8,456 nucleotides of DNA from an uncultured Desulfomonile sp. (GTDB taxonomy: Bacteria > Desulfobacterota > Desulfomonilia > Desulfomonilales > Desulfomonilaceae). This document shows positions 1 to 5,832 of the stretch, piece by piece. Made by a program: the position numbers and the translations under genes. The number at the start of each line of letters is the position of its first letter. The first letter of the stretch is position 1. The stretch is taken from positions 1 through 8,456 of the forward strand of contig CAINUH010000203.1 of the NCBI GenBank assembly GCA_903853735.1. Reading direction: 5' to 3'. The notes under the pieces are model-generated. The model did no database searches. It was not told where the DNA came from and worked only from the letters and a program-made list of their open reading frames with translations.

Positions 1-9
1 ATCCGCCAT
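1..9 (-). CDS. Start of an unidentified gene cut by the window edge
   Basis: Only three codons (Met-Ala-Asp) are inside the window, so the product cannot be named. The start is supported by a strong Shine-Dalgarno AGGAGG eight bases upstream of the ATG on the minus strand. It lies about 100 bases downstream of the epimerase gene and in the same direction, so it may belong to the same transcript. By gene-order habit a methylmalonyl-CoA mutase or propionyl-CoA carboxylase subunit would fit, but nothing in the nine bases shows this. Confidence 0.5.
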
Positions 10-110
10 CTCCTCTACCTCCTCACTATTGCTGTAACATCATCACAACGAAAAAATATATGTACTTATATACCATCACCCGGCCAGAAACCGGGGGACA
101 TAAAACTAGC

Positions 111-521
111 TCAATGCGCATCAGACGTCGGCTGGCACATCTCCATGAGAATCCCGTGGGTGGCTTTCGGATGCATAAACGCGATAGTCATACCATGAGC
201 CCCCAGCCGAGGTGTCTCGTCAATGAGTTTGATTCCTTTTTGTTTCAGTTCGGCTACTGCCTGGTAGATGTCATCGACCTCAAAAGCTATATGGTGGATA
301 CCTTCTCCATGTTTGTCAAGGTATTTCTTAATGTTAGATGATCCTGACACGTCTTCCAGCAGTTCAATCGAGCTTTCTCCCACTGGAATAAATCCGATCC
401 TCATACCCTGGTAATCCTCAGTGTGGGTCAATTCGAGGGGAAGTCCCTCAGTAAAGAACCTCAACGCCACGTCCAGGTCGCTCACGGCAACTCCGAGGTG
501 AGCAATTCTCTTTATCTTCAT
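111..521 (-). CDS. mce: Methylmalonyl-CoA epimerase
   Basis: Predicted cytoplasmic enzyme that interconverts (S)- and (R)-methylmalonyl-CoA, linking propionyl-CoA carboxylase to the B12-dependent mutase in propionate and odd-chain acid metabolism. The 136-residue length is typical. It is a vicinal-oxygen-chelate (glyoxalase-fold) protein with two beta-alpha-beta-beta-beta modules. The N-terminal IAHLGVAVSDL contains His8, SIELLE contains Glu53, GIHHIAFEVDD contains His76/His77, and the end GILMEMCQ contains Glu127. These sit where the family places its four metal ligands. GAHG near residues 107-110 is also characteristic. The start is backed by GAGG five bases upstream. It is the fourth gene of the minus-strand string; the 23-base gap from the zinc-ribbon gene suggests co-transcription. 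Another VOC dioxygenase or lyase is possible, but the His76-His77 block and C-terminal motif favour the epimerase. Confidence 0.93.
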   Translation of the reverse strand: MKIKRIAHLGVAVSDLDVALRFFTEGLPLELTHTEDYQGMRIGFIPVGESSIELLEDVSGSSNIKKYLDKHGEGIHHIAFEVDDIYQAVAELKQKGIKLIDETPRLGAHGMTIAFMHPKATHGILMEMCQPTSDAH

Positions 522-544
522 TGTGGCCTCACTTCAGGTCTACA

Positions 545-829
545 CTAGACGCTTCCGGAATCTTTTGACACAGTGGAGTCGGCTTTAGAAGCCTCTGATG
601 TTGAAGTCGATTCACTTTTCTCTGAAGCCTTCTTGGCGTGTCCACTATCCTTGCGTCCATAATCGGTCACGTACCACCCAGTACCTTTGAGAACAAATGT
701 GGACGCTGAAATGAGGCGAGAAGCCTGTCCGCCACACTCAGGACACGCGTCGACAGGCGGATCGGAAAATTTTTGCCATTCCTCGAATTCCTTGCCACAC
801 GTCTTACACCGATATTCGTAGATCGGCAT
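545..829 (-). CDS. FmdB-family putative zinc-ribbon regulatory protein
   Basis: Small protein of 94 residues with the hallmark N-terminus MPIYEYRCKTCG of the FmdB/CxxC_CxxC_SSSS family. Cys8-x2-Cys11 and Cys29-x2-Cys32 form a four-cysteine zinc ribbon, followed by ASRLISASTFVLKG, also typical. From about residue 58 it ends in a low-complexity tail rich in Ser, Lys, Glu and Ala, probably disordered. The family takes its name from a protein linked to formamidase control in Methylophilus; its general molecular role is unclear. The start is the ATG at 829, because GGAGGT (843-838) sits eight bases before it. An ATG two codons upstream (835) overlaps the preceding stop as ATGA but would leave only two bases to the same Shine-Dalgarno. 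The gene begins two bases after the HExxH gene ends, so translation is probably coupled. Confidence 0.9.
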   Translation of the reverse strand: MPIYEYRCKTCGKEFEEWQKFSDPPVDACPECGGQASRLISASTFVLKGTGWYVTDYGRKDSGHAKKASEKSESTSTSEASKADSTVSKDSGSV

Positions 830-831
830 CT

Positions 832-1380
832 TCATGCACCTCCGTAAGATCTCATACAAATTGATTTTTCTAGGACCGGGTTTGCCCGGGATTCATAAAG
901 ATCCAGGACATAATCAGTGTTGGTCACGCCCGAAAGAATTTCTCTCGTAATATGATGAACCCGTTTTTCTTCTTTGTCTCGTTCATGCACGCTGGTGAAA
1001 AAGTCCACTCCGAATTTACGGAAGCGGATAATATGTGTCAGTTCGTGGGTCAGAATAAAAAGCCCTAGTGTCCACAAATCATGGAAAGACGATCTCAAAA
1101 GGGCAAGCAAAATATTGGGGTCCTGTAATACAATCCCGAAATTCTCTCTTGGTTTTCCTTTTTTATCGGGAGCCGGTTTTCTCTCGTAAAGGATTACGTG
1201 CGCAAAAGCTTCAGCCTCGTGCAGCGAATCATGAATCTGTCTGCGTGTGAAAAAACCGTAGGGATTTACTTTCCACTCGTCTCCACTGAGCCCAAAATGA
1301 CGCTGAGTGAGACCCTCAGCTAAAAGGGCCGCTTTCGTGATGGTTTTCAGATCTGATCCGGTGAAAAAACCCGCCTTCAT
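832..1380 (-). CDS. HExxH-motif protein, putative zinc metalloprotease of unknown family
   Basis: A 182-residue protein that I do not recognise by name. Its core is a hydrophobic segment LWTLGLFIL running into THELTH (111-116), a textbook zincin HExxH helix. It is followed by RFRKFG and, 20 residues after the second His, a charged block ERDKEEKRVHHITREIL (133-149). Glu137/Glu138 or His142/His143 could supply the third zinc ligand. There is no signal peptide; the hydrophobic stretches look like buried helices, so I expect a cytoplasmic protein. Zinc-dependent peptidase activity is inferred from the motif only; the substrate is unknown. It lies 13 bases after a tiny ribosomal-type gene and two bases before the zinc-ribbon gene. 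No clear Shine-Dalgarno precedes the ATG, which suggests translational coupling to the small gene upstream. Confidence 0.75.
   Translation of the reverse strand: MKAGFFTGSDLKTITKAALLAEGLTQRHFGLSGDEWKVNPYGFFTRRQIHDSLHEAEAFAHVILYERKPAPDKKGKPRENFGIVLQDPNILLALLRSSFHDLWTLGLFILTHELTHIIRFRKFGVDFFTSVHERDKEEKRVHHITREILSGVTNTDYVLDLYESRANPVLEKSICMRSYGGA
838..843 (-). promoter_or_regulatory. Ribosome binding site deciding the FmdB-type start
   Basis: GGAGGT on the minus strand lies eight bases before the ATG at 829 and only two before the ATG at 835. Normal spacing selects 829, giving the family-standard MPIYEY start. The site lies inside the last codons of the upstream HExxH gene. Confidence 0.75.
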
Positions 1381-1393
1381 CGTGGAAACCCGT

Positions 1394-1483
1394 TTACTTG
1401 TTCTTATGACGTTGCCTTGCTCGAAGCTTCTTGTGCTTGTGCTTGCGCATTTTTTTCCTTCTCTTCTTAATTATGCTCCCCAT
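1394..1483 (-). CDS. AURKAIP1/COX24-domain mini-protein, probable small ribosomal subunit protein (bS22/mS38-like)
   Basis: A 29-residue reading frame that automatic gene finders easily miss. It starts MGSIIKKRRKKM and continues RKHKHKKLRARQRHKNK. The MGS(V/I)(I/V)KKRRK start followed by a Lys/Arg/His-rich helix is the signature of the AURKAIP1/COX24 domain. Mitochondria carry it as ribosomal protein mS38 and mycobacteria as the 33-residue bS22. About 60% of the residues are Lys, Arg or His, as expected for an rRNA-binding peptide. GAGG lies five bases before the ATG, and the gene heads the minus-strand string just downstream of the divergent control region. Ribosome binding is inferred from the family; the sequence shows the motif, the start site and the context. 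Chance is unlikely because the start, Shine-Dalgarno and signature coincide. Confidence 0.88.
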   Translation of the reverse strand: MGSIIKKRRKKMRKHKHKKLRARQRHKNK

Positions 1484-1514
1484 TCACACCTCTCATGCAG
1501 TTATGAAAGTATCA

Positions 1515-1543
1515 TGACTATCATGTCCGAAAACTCATGTCAA
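1515..1543 (-). promoter_or_regulatory. Candidate promoter of the minus-strand gene string
   Basis: On the minus strand TTGACA (1543-1538) is a perfect -35 box. Seventeen bases later lies TAGTCA (1520-1515), a poor -10. The -35 is part of TTGACATGAG, the same ten bases that carry the -35 of the divergent Rrf2 promoter. It would start transcription about 25 bases before the mini ribosomal protein gene. The weak -10 keeps confidence low, though weak boxes are common at regulated promoters. Confidence 0.4.
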
Positions 1544-1595
1544 CTTTCTATGAGCATTTGCACACCAATTCCATATCCCCGTGGCCTCAATTTTC

Positions 1596-1624
1596 TTGAC
1601 ATGAGTAGTAAGGTTAAATATATC
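1596..1624 (+). promoter_or_regulatory. Candidate promoter of the Rrf2 regulator gene
   Basis: TTGACA (1596-1601) is followed after exactly 17 bases by TATATC (1619-1624), a perfect -35 and a 4/6 -10. Transcription would start near 1631, about 40 bases before the ATG. The -35 lies in one arm of the inverted repeat shared with the divergent gene string, so a protein bound there would block it. Confidence 0.6.
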
Positions 1625-1673
1625 TTACAGGGAGAATTCTTCATGTCCGAATCGTTTTTCTTGAGGGACAGAA

Positions 1674-2141
1674 ATGCGTATTACTACTACAAGCCGATAC
1701 GGGGTTCGGGCTCTCTTTGACGTCGCGTACCACGGCGGCGGCCAGGCGACTCAGATCAAGGACATCTCTAGACGTCAAAAAATATCCCAGAGGTATCTTG
1801 AACAGATCTTTAACAAACTTCTAAAGGCAGGTCTTCTCACAAGCCGGCGAGGGCCTAGAGGAGGTTACATGCTCTCTCGGGATCCCTCGCAAATTTCTGT
1901 AGGGGACATCATTAATGCGGCCCAAGGTCCAATTGTTCCCGTCATGTGTCTGTCCAGCCAAAACCAGGGCAAGAAAGTATGCGATGTTCTGGACGAGTGC
2001 GTCACCCGTCACGTGTGGCGTGACACGCAAAGGTTGCTGGTGGACTACTACAACTCGGTATCTGTTGCGGATCTTTGCTCTCTTGCACGTAAACACGGTG
2101 TCTCGCGAGAATTGGACCACAAGTACATGTATTTCATTTAG
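1674..2141 (+). CDS. Rrf2-family transcriptional regulator with cysteine cluster
   Basis: A 155-residue DNA-binding protein of the Rrf2 family (IscR, NsrR, CymR, RsrR relatives). The start MRITTTSRYGVRALFDVA is diagnostic. A winged helix follows: QRYLEQIFNKLLKAGLL (39-55) is the recognition region and SRRGPRGGYML (57-67) the wing. Cys92, Cys103 and Cys109 (spacing 10 and 5) fall where IscR and NsrR hold an iron-sulfur cluster, with His113 nearby; Cys135 is extra. A cluster sensing redox, nitric oxide, iron or cysteine status is therefore plausible but not proven, since the first spacing is wider than the IscR CX5CX5C pattern. GAGGG lies just upstream of the ATG. It is transcribed divergently from the minus-strand string across a motif-rich region it probably binds itself. 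The sensed signal is unknown. Confidence 0.93.
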   Translation: MRITTTSRYGVRALFDVAYHGGGQATQIKDISRRQKISQRYLEQIFNKLLKAGLLTSRRGPRGGYMLSRDPSQISVGDIINAAQGPIVPVMCLSSQNQGKKVCDVLDECVTRHVWRDTQRLLVDYYNSVSVADLCSLARKHGVSRELDHKYMYFI

Positions 2142-2534
2142 CGTACGTTACACATCGGTAAGTGTTTGACCAAGTGCTCTGGAACACGGCCGTACAACAG
2201 TTCGAGAGATCCTCGGAGGTTTGGTAACGATTCCGGATGTGTTGGTCGCCGGAGCCGGGACGGAAGGTACTCTGGAGATAGGGGATCCGTGAGAAGAGGT
2301 TGATCCTTCGAACCGGGGAATCCTGTTGGATCTTTCGGACTTTTCCATCGTATTAGGGCGAAATCCCGGACCCAACAGCATGCATAAAATGAGGTCGGAG
2401 GCCTCGTCGTACAAAGGTTTCCTTCCTCGACATAGTCCCTTTCTTTCTTGCCGTTTGGCGACCTGTTCTTTTTTTCATAAACCCGCGCCAATAGCCAGCC
2501 CGCACTGTTCGTTCACAGAGAATCTTAATCATAT
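2142..2534. other. Intergenic stretch without a convincing gene
   Basis: About 390 bases between the Rrf2 gene and the next promoter. Frames are open in places, mainly on the minus strand (2138-2491), but their translations have no recognisable motif, no good ribosome site and a composition like noncoding DNA. On the plus strand a 38-codon frame near 2174-2291 (includes ALEHGRTTV and VLVAGAGTEGTLEIGDP) reads somewhat like protein but has no start codon. It could be a gene remnant. CTGTTGG and CCAACAG near 2322 and 2372 form a loose inverted repeat. I see no tRNA, riboswitch or strong terminator. Confidence 0.4.
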
Positions 2535-2563
2535 TTGATCTTGTCTCCCCAAGATGCTAAATA
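2535..2563 (+). promoter_or_regulatory. Candidate promoter of the beta-propeller gene
   Basis: TTGATC (2535-2540) is followed after 17 bases by TAAATA (2558-2563). The -10 is preceded by TGC, giving an extended -10 (TGnTAAATA). The predicted start is about 35 bases before the ATG at 2606. Confidence 0.5.
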
Positions 2564-2605
2564 CTCATAGATAGTTTCTTGGAAATATTGTCGGGAGCCG
2601 AATCG

Positions 2606-3898
2606 ATGGGCGTTTTTCTTGGAATTTTAGGAATATTGGTGGTCGCCGTCATGTTTCCCGTGGCTTCTGCTAATCCGGGTGACTATCGTTTGGCCGACTC
2701 TGCTGCGAGCACGTTTCGGTCGGATGGAATTGGAGATGACGGCTTGAAGGGAACCCGAGCAGTAGTCACCGAAACGCAGCCCCAGAATAAGCTGTTGAGC
2801 GAGGTGGGAGGGAAAAATACGTCCACTGACAAAGTGTGGAAAAGTCAGGAATTGGACATGCTTGCCACAGGCCTGGGTATTGGCGATATGGATGGTGATG
2901 GACAAAATGAAGTAGCGGTCATTGATCCTCACGCTGTCTACGTCTATCGGGTCTCGACTGGAAAGATGAGTCTTATTGCAGAGTACTCAGCAGGCTCCCT
3001 CGAACTCAAAAGCATTGATGTAGCAAACTTGCGCAAGCAAGGTCCGGCGCGGCTCTACATCACTGCGCAGAACCGCGGCGCACTCGCCTCTTTTGTACTG
3101 GAATACAGGAACGGCACCCTGATACCCGTCGTCAAAAATTGTGATTATTTTCTCAGGGTGATCAATTATCCTACCCAAGGGCCCATTCTCCTCGGACAAA
3201 AAAAAGGCGTGAGAAAAATGTTTGACGGACCGGTTTACCGTCTCACGGATAAGGGCGACGAACTCGTCGTCGACGGCCGGTTTGGAATACCCCTGAAGAT
3301 CCCCATTCTTGGTTTTGCCATAGGCGATTTCGAAGGAAAACGACTTCCTCTGATTGCAGTTTATGACAGGAACGATCATCTGCGAATTTATCGGCCTGAC
3401 GGAACCAAGCTGTATGTTTCAAAGGGATTCTACGGCGGATCGGACATAATGCTGAGATGGGCAGGGCCGGAACTCCAAGTCGGCGGCGATAAGCACCGAA
3501 CAGATGACGAAAAAGAAGATGTCTATTTCCGTCCAAGGCTCATGGCTCTGAATCTGGAAGGACAAAGCATCCAGGAGATTATCGCGATCTCGCACAGTTC
3601 CAAGACCATGAGATTGCTGAGTCGGACCAAGATGCTGGAAGAGGGGCAAGTATTGGGCCTGATTTGGAATGGTGATACATTGGAAGAAAAATGGAGCACG
3701 CCGAAATTGGAAGGTACGATAACTGATTTTGCCGTGGACAAATTGCCTGGACTGTCCGGGACGAGACTCATTACACTGGAACGTAAAAAAACAGACTGGC
3801 TTGCATTCCTGAGATCCAAGAGCCAGCTCAGGGCTTATGACTTGCCGTCATTAATGAAGGAAGGCATTGAAGGGGGACGTCGAAGTCCTATGGATTGA
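2606..3898 (+). CDS. Secreted FG-GAP/VCBS-type beta-propeller protein
   Basis: A 430-residue exported protein of unknown specific role. Residues 1-22 form a signal peptide: a hydrophobic run GILGILVVAVMF followed by PVASA, with cleavage likely after ASA before Asn23. A polar linker of some 55 residues follows. The body looks like a beta-propeller: LATGLGIGDMDGDGQNEVAVID (87-107) is an FG-GAP/VCBS blade with the calcium-binding DxDGDG loop. A weaker blade, FAIGDFEGKRLPLIAVYD, occurs at about 235-252. Other blades are degenerate. Relatives in deltaproteobacteria often carry an extra N-terminal domain, absent here. The ATG at 2606 was chosen over a TTG nine codons upstream because it begins the signal peptide and has GGGAG eight bases before it. 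It stands alone between two promoters; a periplasmic or surface binding role is only inferred from the fold. Confidence 0.8.
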   Translation: MGVFLGILGILVVAVMFPVASANPGDYRLADSAASTFRSDGIGDDGLKGTRAVVTETQPQNKLLSEVGGKNTSTDKVWKSQELDMLATGLGIGDMDGDGQNEVAVIDPHAVYVYRVSTGKMSLIAEYSAGSLELKSIDVANLRKQGPARLYITAQNRGALASFVLEYRNGTLIPVVKNCDYFLRVINYPTQGPILLGQKKGVRKMFDGPVYRLTDKGDELVVDGRFGIPLKIPILGFAIGDFEGKRLPLIAVYDRNDHLRIYRPDGTKLYVSKGFYGGSDIMLRWAGPELQVGGDKHRTDDEKEDVYFRPRLMALNLEGQSIQEIIAISHSSKTMRLLSRTKMLEEGQVLGLIWNGDTLEEKWSTPKLEGTITDFAVDKLPGLSGTRLITLERKKTDWLAFLRSKSQLRAYDLPSLMKEGIEGGRRSPMD

Positions 3899-3917
3899 GG
3901 ACCGAGGGAAATTATTC

Positions 3918-3947
3918 TTGACACAATCGCAGGGGCGGATGAATAAT
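3918..3947 (+). promoter_or_regulatory. Candidate promoter of the UPF0280-to-LapA gene run
   Basis: TTGACA (3918-3923), an 18-base spacer and AATAAT (3942-3947; 5 of 6 matches) lie in the 113-base gap after the beta-propeller gene. The predicted start near 3954 leaves a leader of about 58 bases before the UPF0280 ATG. Confidence 0.6.
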
Positions 3948-4011
3948 CACGTGGAAGCTCGTTGCAGGCTTTCAAGTAGAATCGCTTCCTACAAAAAGAT
4001 CGGTTGAGGCC

Positions 4012-4749
4012 ATGCCATCCGTTTACGATATTTACGAGCGTAAGAACTACCGGAATAGAATTCCTCTGGCTCAGGCTGTGAGCTTCGAGGTGGAGGTCCG
4101 TGAAACCAACCTCCAAATCCAGGCGCGCACTGATTTAAGCCCAAAAGCTAAAGACTCTGTTTTCCGGTACAGATATCAGATCGAGGAATATCTTAGGCAA
4201 CATCCCGCGTTTCGTGAAACAGCTTCTCCGATACAAATCTACGCCGGCGCCCCGGAAATTGTTCGATATTGCGATGCCTCCAGCCGATCTACCGGCGTAG
4301 CGCCCATGGCTTGCATGGGTGGGGCCATCGCCGACTTTGTAGGGCGTGACTTGGCCCCGGATTCTCCCAATTTGATAGTTTCCAGTGGAGGTGACTCATT
4401 TATCAAATGCGCCTTTCCTCTGGACGTCTATCTGTACGCCAAGGGTTCCCGTTTTCACGAACTACTGGTTCTTGCATTGCCTTCGTACCAGCGAAGTTTC
4501 GGTATATCCACTTTTGTCCCGGGAAAAGGAATTCATGCCGTAACTGTTTTATCCAGGTCAGCCTGCTGGGCTTCAGCTTTTTCAAAAGACCTCGGGGAAC
4601 GTCTGACCGCCGGAGAAGCCCTTGCCTCGGTCCTGAAGAGAGCCGAAGCCTATACAGATGTAGGGAGCATAATTCTCGTCGCCGGTGAAACCATAGTCTT
4701 GGGCGGAGACATGGTACTCAGGTCCGCAAACGGTGGCGCGGCACAATGA
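4012..4749 (+). CDS. UPF0280 family protein (ApbE-like fold)
   Basis: A 245-residue cytoplasmic protein of the UPF0280 family, structurally related to ApbE flavin transferases; its reaction is not established. The recognisable blocks are VAPMACMGGAIADFVGRDL (96-114), matching the family's GPMAAVAGAIAE..G.DL segment, and SSGGD (124-128), where most members read ENGGD. The usual serine/glycine-rich GHSLSFGKADAVTV block is replaced by STFVPGKGIHAVTVLSRSA, so this copy is diverged in the likely ligand-binding part. There is no signal peptide, unlike many ApbE proteins. The ribosome site is weak (GAGG two bases from the ATG). It heads a run with the metallophosphoesterase (18-base gap). No substrate can be assigned from the neighbours. 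Confidence 0.82.
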   Translation: MPSVYDIYERKNYRNRIPLAQAVSFEVEVRETNLQIQARTDLSPKAKDSVFRYRYQIEEYLRQHPAFRETASPIQIYAGAPEIVRYCDASSRSTGVAPMACMGGAIADFVGRDLAPDSPNLIVSSGGDSFIKCAFPLDVYLYAKGSRFHELLVLALPSYQRSFGISTFVPGKGIHAVTVLSRSACWASAFSKDLGERLTAGEALASVLKRAEAYTDVGSIILVAGETIVLGGDMVLRSANGGAAQ

Positions 4750-4767
4750 CGTGGACACGATAAAAAA

Positions 4768-5259
4768 ATGAGAATCGGAGTCCTTTCTGACACTCATCTC
4801 TCGAACCCCGATCCATTGCTCGATCATATCCTGGAAGATCTCTTGACAGAAACAGAAATGATTCTTCACGCAGGGGATATAGTTGGCCGCAGAGTCCTGG
4901 ATCGCCTCGAGGAAGTGGGGGCAATCGCGGTCTGTGGAAACATGGATCACTACGATATTTTGGACAGAGTTCCGCAGATCCGCATCATCTCAGCGGGAGG
5001 AAAGCGTATTGGGCTCATCCACGGATGGGGCTCCAAGGATGGTCTTGCACAGAGAATTCTTAAGAAATTCGATCCGGATAGACCGGATTTGATAGTGTAC
5101 GGGCATTCTCACGAGCCGTTTTGGGGAAAAGTGGATGGAACTCACATGTTTAATCCGGGATCGGCAGGCTACAACCATTCTGTAGGATTAAGAACTGTGG
5201 GCATCCTTGATGTCTCGGAGAATTCCATGGAAGGGCGGTTCCTGTCCATCGGCAGTTGA
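4768..5259 (+). CDS. YfcE/MJ0936-type metallophosphoesterase
   Basis: A 163-residue cytoplasmic phosphodiesterase of the calcineurin-like superfamily. All metal and active-site motifs are present in order: SDTH with Asp8 and His10, HAGD with Asp37, GNMD with Asn58, IHG with His85, and GHSHEP with His113 and His115. NPGS (129-132) closes the fold, as in YfcE and MJ0936, and the length matches. Such enzymes hydrolyse phosphodiesters with Mn or Ni in vitro; the natural substrate is generally unknown. The start fits the conserved MRIGVLSDTH; the Shine-Dalgarno is weak. It follows the UPF0280 gene by 18 bases and precedes a HIT-family nucleotide enzyme, so a role in nucleotide or dinucleotide turnover is possible. 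Although YfcE-like, I leave the gene symbol open. Confidence 0.93.
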   Translation: MRIGVLSDTHLSNPDPLLDHILEDLLTETEMILHAGDIVGRRVLDRLEEVGAIAVCGNMDHYDILDRVPQIRIISAGGKRIGLIHGWGSKDGLAQRILKKFDPDRPDLIVYGHSHEPFWGKVDGTHMFNPGSAGYNHSVGLRTVGILDVSENSMEGRFLSIGS

Positions 5260-5316
5260 TTTAGAAAATGCGGTCCCCCCTGAAATGGCTGCAAATCTAG
5301 GACGAGATCAGGACAA

Positions 5317-5832
5317 ATGAAAAGAATCTGGGCCCCTTGGAGAATAGATTATATACTGGGTGAGGAAATAGAATCTGGTTGTATTTTCTGTACCAAGCCC
5401 GCAGCCGATAGCGACGACGAGAATCTGATCATCCATCGGGCTGTCGGCGCTTTCACAATGATGAACAAGTACCCATATAATAACGGCCATCTTCTGGTCG
5501 TGCCCTACCGGCATGTTCCGGATATATGTGAGCTTGGACCTGAAGAAAATAGCCTCCTGGTCCAGGAGGTCTGTCGTTCGTTGAACGTTCTCAGGCTCGT
5601 GATGCGCCCCGATGGTTTTAACATTGGGATTAACCTGGGAAAAACTGCGGGAGCGGGTATTGAAAATCATGTCCACTACCACATTGTGCCCCGATGGGAC
5701 GGAGACACTAACATCATGCCCGTGCTTGCGGACATAAAAGTTATTCCGGAACATTTGAGCATCACGAGCTTGAAGCTACGGGACGGCTTCCATAAACTTT
5801 ACCCGCAATCTGTCCTGGAGGAGGAAAAATGA
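5317..5832 (+). CDS. HIT-family nucleotide hydrolase/phosphorylase (Ap4A phosphorylase-like)
   Basis: A 171-residue histidine-triad protein. The triad is ENHVHYHIVPRW, with His118, His120 and His122; by analogy with Hint proteins the middle His120 forms the nucleotidyl intermediate. GFNIGINLGKTAGAG (100-114) just before it and RWDGDTNIMPVLAD (126-139) just after it are typical of the long bacterial/archaeal HIT subgroup that includes mycobacterial Ap4A phosphorylase Rv2613c. The N-terminus has IWAPWRIDYI and CIFC (Cys22, Cys25), a partial zinc-knuckle pattern common in the subgroup. The predicted reaction is cleavage of dinucleoside polyphosphates or AMP conjugates in the cytoplasm; phosphorolysis versus hydrolysis cannot be told from sequence. 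Its stop overlaps the LapA-like start (ATGA), so the two are translationally coupled. Confidence 0.9.
   Translation: MKRIWAPWRIDYILGEEIESGCIFCTKPAADSDDENLIIHRAVGAFTMMNKYPYNNGHLLVVPYRHVPDICELGPEENSLLVQEVCRSLNVLRLVMRPDGFNIGINLGKTAGAGIENHVHYHIVPRWDGDTNIMPVLADIKVIPEHLSITSLKLRDGFHKLYPQSVLEEEK

Larger units (their letters stand above)
1512..1651. promoter_or_regulatory. Cluster of TCATG(T/A)C motifs, candidate Rrf2 operator
   Basis: Five copies of a TCATG(T/A)C motif lie between the divergent genes: 1512-1518, 1521-1527, 1535-1541, 1598-1604 (reverse) and 1641-1647. CTCATGTCAA (1534-1543) and TTGACATGAG (1596-1605) are a perfect inverted pair whose centres are 62 bp apart, close to six helical turns. 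TCATGTCCGAA occurs twice exactly (1521-1531 and 1641-1651). TATCATG(A/T)C is repeated in tandem at 1510-1527. The motifs overlap both -35 boxes and the Rrf2 leader. Binding by the adjacent Rrf2 protein is an inference from position; autoregulation is common in this family. Confidence 0.6.

Noticed and set aside
79..95. CCCGG/CCGGG hairpin after the epimerase gene as a terminator
   Set aside because: The stem has only five pairs and the nearest T-run on the minus strand is more than 20 bases away; the next gene likely continues the operon.
1307..1720. Plus-strand open frame across the divergent region
   Set aside because: It runs antisense through the mini ribosomal gene and operator cluster and overlaps the Rrf2 start in another frame; the protein resembles nothing.
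2300..2330. GGTTCGAA on the minus strand as a tRNA T-loop
   Set aside because: The flanking bases do not form a T-arm stem and no acceptor, D or anticodon arms can be drawn.
2138..2491. Minus-strand open frames in the gap after the Rrf2 gene
   Set aside because: No motif, no ribosome site, Pro/Arg/Ser-rich random-looking composition, and overlap with the end of the Rrf2 gene.
2579..2605. TTG start nine codons upstream for the beta-propeller protein
   Set aside because: It would place a polar stretch before the signal peptide; the ATG at 2606 has better spacing to GGGAG.
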